From Gammaproteobacteria bacterium (lineage in GTDB: Bacteria > Pseudomonadota > Gammaproteobacteria > UBA9214): DNA of 11,707 nucleotides. Position numbers and translations under genes: made by a program. Shown one piece after another: positions 7,968-11,707 of the stretch (within the stretch, counting starts at the first letter, position 1; the number at the start of each line of letters is the position of its first letter). The DNA lies in the NCBI GenBank assembly GCA_029859555.1, contig JAOUCV010000040.1, forward strand, positions 1-11,707. Reading direction: 5' to 3'. The notes below the pieces were generated by a model. That model saw only the letters and a list, made by a program, of their open reading frames with translations, was not told where the DNA came from and made no database searches.

Positions 7968-8002
7968 GAGGTGGCGGCAATCTTAGCTGCCACCTCATTT
8001 TT
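7968..8002 (+). terminator. Strong intrinsic terminator of the EF-hand gene
   Basis: An 11-bp stem (7968-7978 with 7986-7996, one G-U pair) closes a seven-base loop and is followed by A then TTTTT at 7998-8002. On the opposite strand the stem is not followed by T's, so it should act only on plus-strand transcription, protecting the convergent der operon from read-through. Confidence 0.85.
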
Positions 8003-8104
8003 CATACTGCAGAATAATACGCGTGGATATTTACTGTGCGTCCAGGACTATGGCTGTCATGTCGACAGTTACTTTTCATTCTCCCGACAATACCAGGGCT
8101 GCTG

Positions 8105-9502
8105 CTAGTGCTTTTTCTTTACATGGCGCATCAGGCGACTCTTGCGCTTGATCTGGCGTCCAGTGAGCTTGTTTTTGCGTCCCTTGTAGGGGTTGCTGCC
8201 GGTCTTGAATTCGATTCTGATGGGTGTGCCGCTTAGCCTCATGGCCGAACGGAAAGCACTTGCAAGGTAGCGTTTATAGGTAGCCGGCACACGTTCTGTC
8301 TGGTTGCCGTGAATAACAATGACGGGTGGGTTACGTCCACCCTGGTGTGCATAGCGCAACTTGATACGACGACCCCGAACCAGTGGCGGCTGGTGTTCCT
8401 GTACAATTTTTTCCAGAATAGAGGTGAGTGCCGGTGTTGGCAGTTCACGCATGGCAGAGGCAAAGGCCTTTTCTATCTCCGGAAACAAATCACCGACACC
8501 GGAACCGTGCAGTGCCGAGATATAGCAGGTGGTGGCATAATCAAGAAACGGCAAACGCCGCTCGAGTTGCTCGACGATATTGCCGCGGTCATAACCATCC
8601 AGACCATCCCACTTGTTCACTACCAGTATCAGCGCCCGTCCTTTTTCGGCGATATAACCGGCGAGACTGGCATCCTGCTCACTGATTTCCTGCTGGGCAT
8701 CCAGCAACAACAACACCACGTTAGCGGCATCTATCGCCTGCAGCGTCTTGATGACACTGAACTTCTCGATCGCCTCACTGACACGCGCACGACGCCGCAC
8801 ACCGGCAGTGTCAATCAGGGTATAGGCACTATCATCGCGTTCAAACGGTATAAAGATGCTGTCACGGGTAGTACCCGGCATATCAAAAGCCAGCACCCGT
8901 TCTTCACCCATCATGCGGTTGATCAGGGTCGACTTGCCGACATTGGGGCGACCGACAACGGCAACTTTGATCCGCTCGTCATCGATATCTTCCTGTGAAT
9001 CGACAGCCGCCCCGGGGAGCAGAGGTATGCTGGCATCCATCAGCGCCACCACGCCACGCCCATGGACTGCAGCTATCGGGTACGGTTCACCCATGCCCAG
9101 CGAGAAAAAGTCCGCCATCACAGTATCGGCATCAACGCCATCTGTTTTATTGACCACCAGTAGCTGTTGCTTGCCGGTTCGCCGTAATGCCGTAGCAATC
9201 AACTCGTCACCGGCGGTCAGGCCGTCGCGGCCGTCGACCATAAAGAACACCAGGTCTGCTTCTTCGACCGCCTGCCATGATTGCTGCGCCATCAGGCCTT
9301 CAAGATCATCGGTGTCACCGGTCAGCCCACCGGTGTCAATGACAATAAACGGACGTTCACCGACCTTGCCGTCACCGTACTTGCGATCGCGCGTCAACCC
9401 GGGAACGTCAGCCACCAGCGCATCACGTGTCCGGGTGAGACGGTTGAAGAGGGTTGATTTTCCGACATTCGGACGACCAACCAGGGCGATTACCGGTAAC
9501 AT
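8105..9502 (-). CDS. der: Der (EngA), double-domain GTPase for 50S ribosome assembly
   Basis: Der is an essential GTPase with two tandem G domains that helps assemble the large ribosomal subunit. The 465-residue product shows both complete sets of motifs. The first domain has GRPNVGKST (9-17), DTGG (56-59) and NKTD (118-121). The second has GRPNVGKST (184-192), DTAG (231-234) and NKWD (296-299). A KH-like domain follows (about 355-440, ending [14 protein letters not shown]), then a very basic tail ([14 protein letters not shown]) expected to contact rRNA. Length is within the usual range (about 490 in E. coli). The start ATG at 9502 gives the typical opening [16 protein letters not shown], although no clear Shine-Dalgarno precedes it. 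It lies 72 bp behind bamB, as the last gene of the conserved hisS-yfgM-bamB-der order. Confidence 0.97.
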   Translation of the reverse strand: MLPVIALVGRPNVGKSTLFNRLTRTRDALVADVPGLTRDRKYGDGKVGERPFIVIDTGGLTGDTDDLEGLMAQQSWQAVEEADLVFFMVDGRDGLTAGDELIATALRRTGKQQLLVVNKTDGVDADTVMADFFSLGMGEPYPIAAVHGRGVVALMDASIPLLPGAAVDSQEDIDDERIKVAVVGRPNVGKSTLINRMMGEERVLAFDMPGTTRDSIFIPFERDDSAYTLIDTAGVRRRARVSEAIEKFSVIKTLQAIDAANVVLLLLDAQQEISEQDASLAGYIAEKGRALILVVNKWDGLDGYDRGNIVEQLERRLPFLDYATTCYISALHGSGVGDLFPEIEKAFASAMRELPTPALTSILEKIVQEHQPPLVRGRRIKLRYAHQGGRNPPVIVIHGNQTERVPATYKRYLASAFRSAMRLSGTPIRIEFKTGSNPYKGRKNKLTGRQIKRKSRLMRHVKKKH

Positions 9503-9574
9503 GTGACTGGAGACTATCGGTGTTTAAAAAATCAAAAGGTTCGCAGCGGGAATCGCGCTATGGACAGCGGCCGG

Positions 9575-10744
9575 CTACTTTTCTGCCAGGCGGTAGGCCG
9601 CCAGCTTGCCGGAATTCCCGTAAACATAAAACACGCCATCGCTGACCAGCGGCCTTGCAGTAATGCCACGCCCGTCAATTTTTACACGGGCAGCGACATG
9701 TCCGTCATACCGTGACAGCAAGTGGACAAAGCCCTCGGCATCGCCGACAAGAATATAATCTTCATATGGCTCGGGCGCTGTGAGTCCGCGGTTATACAGC
9801 TCCTCCTGCTTCCATTCCGATGCCCCGGTGCTGCGCGACAGCCCCCATACATGGCTTTGGTCGTCAGTTACATAGACCTGCGAAAAATCCACTCCCAGGC
9901 CAGCATTGGACGACATATCCCTGGTCCAGCCGGGGTTACCATTTTGTATGTCGACCACCGCTACACGTCCCTGGTAGGTTGTGACATAGACAGCACCACC
10001 GACGATGATCGGATCACCATCGATATCCACCATGCGATCAATTTCAGAACTGCCCTTGGGAATGGTGATACTGGTTTCCCAGGCAGCAAAGCCCTGTTCA
10101 GCACTTAATGCGGCCAGCTTGCCATTTGCATAACCGACTACCACGACGCCGTGCTGCACGGCCGGCGTGCTGGTACCGCGCAGCGTCAGCACCGGAATGG
10201 AACGATCATGAATCCATCGCTGCTCGCCATCTTCTGCATCCAGCGCCGCAACATTGCCATCAGCGGTCTGCACGATCACCTTGTCGAGATCAACCTGCGG
10301 AACCGACAGCACTTCACTGCTGACTTCAACCTTCCACAATTCGGTACCATCAACGGCACTCAGCGCCAGCACCTCTGCGTCGCTGGTACCTACCAGCACC
10401 AGGCCTTCACCAACACCCGGACCAGCGGACACGGCAACGCCTGTTTTTACTGACCAGCGCTGCTTGCCGGTTTCCACATCAAGCGCAACCACCCTGCCCT
10501 CGCGGTCTGCAATGAACAACTGGTCCCCGTCAATCGCCGGAACAAGATTGATAAATTGCTTGTCATCACCAACACCAACACTGATATCCCAGAGCTTCTT
10601 CAGCGGCACCGGGGCTTCGATCTCAACGAGCGGTGCCGGCGGCTCCGCATTGTCCTCGCCACCGAGAATACTTTCACCCCAGTCACCCAGGGTTGAACAA
10701 CCGGACAACCAGACTGACAACAGTATTACGAGCTTTTGCTTCAC
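9575..10744 (-). CDS. bamB: BamB (YfgL), beta-propeller lipoprotein of the outer-membrane assembly complex
   Basis: BamB is the PQQ-like beta-propeller lipoprotein of the BAM complex, which folds and inserts outer-membrane beta-barrels; it binds BamA on the periplasmic side. The 389-residue product matches family length (E. coli 392). A short signal peptide ends in lipobox LSGC (13-16), with Cys16 followed by Ser. Repeated propeller signatures run to the end, for example GRVVALDVETGKQRW, AEVLALSAVDGTELW, GNVAALDAEDGEQRW and GKLAALSAEQGFAAW. Translation starts at GTG 10744, because the upstream frame has no start codon before a stop at 10775-10777. GTGA overlaps the yfgM stop by 4 bp. The AGGAG there overlaps the GTG itself and cannot serve it, so reinitiation after yfgM, or use of GGGAG ten bases upstream, is likely. 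Confidence 0.96.
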   Translation of the reverse strand: MKQKLVILLSVWLSGCSTLGDWGESILGGEDNAEPPAPLVEIEAPVPLKKLWDISVGVGDDKQFINLVPAIDGDQLFIADREGRVVALDVETGKQRWSVKTGVAVSAGPGVGEGLVLVGTSDAEVLALSAVDGTELWKVEVSSEVLSVPQVDLDKVIVQTADGNVAALDAEDGEQRWIHDRSIPVLTLRGTSTPAVQHGVVVVGYANGKLAALSAEQGFAAWETSITIPKGSSEIDRMVDIDGDPIIVGGAVYVTTYQGRVAVVDIQNGNPGWTRDMSSNAGLGVDFSQVYVTDDQSHVWGLSRSTGASEWKQEELYNRGLTAPEPYEDYILVGDAEGFVHLLSRYDGHVAARVKIDGRGITARPLVSDGVFYVYGNSGKLAAYRLAEK

Positions 10745-11385
10745 TCCTGTGCTGCTCCCTGCGTGCCCTGGTATTTAAGCTCCAGCATGTGGCGACCGGG
10801 TGATCCGACCGCCGTTGCAGCCAGCGCTTCCTGGTATGCCGCATGTGCAGCAGTCATGTCGCCACGGGCAATTTGAACGTCTCCCCTGACCTCGGTGTAG
10901 AGCGGATCAAACGCAGCACCGCTGGCAGGCTGCTGCAACAGCGTATCGGCAGCGTCGAGATCATCCATCGCAACCAGTACACGCGCAAGCCGCAGGCGTG
11001 CAGTGTCTTTAAAGATGTCCGATTTGCTGTTATCCAGCACCCAGCGTAACTGCGCCTGTGCATCGTTCAGCTCGCCGGCTTCAATCTTTATCTTTGCCAT
11101 GGCCAGTGCAGCAAGCGTGGCATAGGGAGTGCTGCCATACTCTGCAACCAGCACACTGGTCTTCTCGGCCACCACCGCGGCATCGCCGGCCTCCAGTGCA
11201 CTCATCAACGTCACGTAAATATTTGATGCAGTCTGCGCATTGCCTTCCTGGTAGGAGAACCATGCCTTGCCGCCGAACAAAACAGCAAGGCCCAGCACCA
11301 CACCGGTAATAATCGAACTGCCATTCTCACGCCACCACTTTTTTATAATTTCAAGGCGTTCTTCATCAGTTAAATTAGCGTCCAT
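10741..11385 (-). CDS. yfgM: YfgM, inner-membrane-anchored TPR-like periplasmic chaperone-network protein
   Basis: YfgM in E. coli is a SecYEG-associated inner-membrane protein whose periplasmic TPR-like domain joins the chaperone network, partly through PpiD. The 214-residue product starts with a charged cytoplasmic segment (DEERLEIIKKWWRENGSS, 7-24) and has one membrane segment (about 25-39, IITGVVLGLAVLFGG). A TPR_21-type helical domain follows, rich in Ala and Leu (for example YATLAALAMAKIKIEAG). The start is the ATG at 11385, six bases after AGGAG. A TTG directly before it in frame is ignored for that reason. The gene follows hisS by 75 bp and overlaps bamB by 4 bp, the usual gammaproteobacterial order. 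Confidence 0.94.
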   Translation of the reverse strand: MDANLTDEERLEIIKKWWRENGSSIITGVVLGLAVLFGGKAWFSYQEGNAQTASNIYVTLMSALEAGDAAVVAEKTSVLVAEYGSTPYATLAALAMAKIKIEAGELNDAQAQLRWVLDNSKSDIFKDTARLRLARVLVAMDDLDAADTLLQQPASGAAFDPLYTEVRGDVQIARGDMTAAHAAYQEALAATAVGSPGRHMLELKYQGTQGAAQE

Positions 11386-11460
11386 CAACTACTCCTGTTA
11401 CCTGTATTCATAAAAAAACGTTTTGTTACAACTTGCCATACTGTCATGCAAGCAGAGTGT

Positions 11461-11707
11461 TCAGACGATCCCCGGCAACCCGGCAAGCCGATTTTCCACA
11501 TCCTGCACCGACAGGACTTCCTGTTTTGCCTCGCTGCGCAACGGCTTCAGCAACAACACACCCTGGCTGGCCTCGTCATCGCCCATCACCAGGGCATATT
11601 CTGCACCGCTCTTGTCGGCGCGTTTAAACTGACTTTTGAAACTGCCATTACCGCAGTTACTCAGCAGGCGTAATCCGGGCAGTGACGCACGCAGTTTTTC
11701 TGCCAGC
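11461..11707 (-). CDS. hisS: HisS, histidyl-tRNA synthetase, C-terminal end (runs off right edge)
   Basis: Histidyl-tRNA synthetase charges tRNA-His with histidine. Only the last 81 codons are in the window, ending at the TGA at 11461-11463. They cover the end of the C-terminal anticodon-binding domain. Recognisable parts are [37 protein letters not shown], and the strand VLLLKPLR before a final helix, aligning with the E. coli HisS end (NFKKQFARADKWGA). The placement directly upstream of yfgM supports the call. The catalytic domain and start lie outside the window. Confidence 0.93.
   Translation of the reverse strand, partial: LAEKLRASLPGLRLLSNCGNGSFKSQFKRADKSGAEYALVMGDDEASQGVLLLKPLRSEAKQEVLSVQDVENRLAGLPGIV

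Noticed and set aside
8054..8068. CTGTC-ATGTC-GACAG hairpin in the convergent gap before the der stop
   Set aside because: The 5-bp stem is not followed by T's on either strand, so it is not supported as the der terminator.
8309..8998. A 229-codon plus-strand open frame opposite der
   Set aside because: der is unmistakable on the minus strand. The shadow frame has no ribosome binding site or recognisable domain.
9503..9574. Possible terminator or promoter between bamB and der on the minus strand
   Set aside because: Only a 4-bp stem is available and the T-rich stretch is too far from it; no paired -35/-10 elements at normal spacing were found.
11411..11424. A-run and AAAACGTTTT palindrome between hisS and yfgM
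   Set aside because: There is no GC-rich stem, so it is not an intrinsic terminator. It may be simple AT-rich spacer.

Overview
The window reads as ordinary chromosomal core DNA of a non-enteric gammaproteobacterium. The evidence is the gene order. A divergent rsmI / lpoA-yraN-gmhA(diaA)-dolP block sits beside a hisS-yfgM-bamB-der block, and both arrangements are characteristic of Gammaproteobacteria. The genus cannot be named from the sequence. No mobile element, CRISPR array, tRNA or rRNA gene was found, and I see no convincing undescribed multigene system.

Layout. Positions 1-454 (minus) hold the 5' part of rsmI, a 16S rRNA methyltransferase gene running off the left edge. After a 248-bp divergent spacer, plus-strand genes follow closely: lpoA (703-2676, lipoprotein activator of peptidoglycan synthase), yraN (2654-3013, UPF0102 nuclease-fold protein), a SIS-domain gmhA/diaA gene (3017-3619), dolP (3624-4208, dual-BON outer-membrane lipoprotein) and trhO (4233-5225, rhodanese-type tRNA hydroxylase). 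Next come a CPA2 cation:proton antiporter with an RCK domain (5272-6897) and a small DUF5062-like gene (6960-7220). A 413-bp noncoding stretch precedes a small exported EF-hand protein (7634-7885), which is followed by two tandem terminator-like hairpins. The rest is on the minus strand: der (8105-9502), bamB (9575-10744), yfgM (10741-11385) and the 3' end of hisS (11461-11707). This operon is transcribed towards the EF-hand gene, so the two converge near 8000-8100.

Functionally the window is dominated by envelope biogenesis (LpoA, DolP, BamB, YfgM, possibly heptose synthesis through GmhA) and translation or ribosome maturation (RsmI, TrhO, Der, HisS). The points most worth a second look are a perfect 9-bp tandem repeat encoding a Gly-Glu-Thr tail on LpoA, a DiaA-position protein that keeps the full GmhA catalytic set, and the paired, partly mutually exclusive hairpins after the EF-hand gene.
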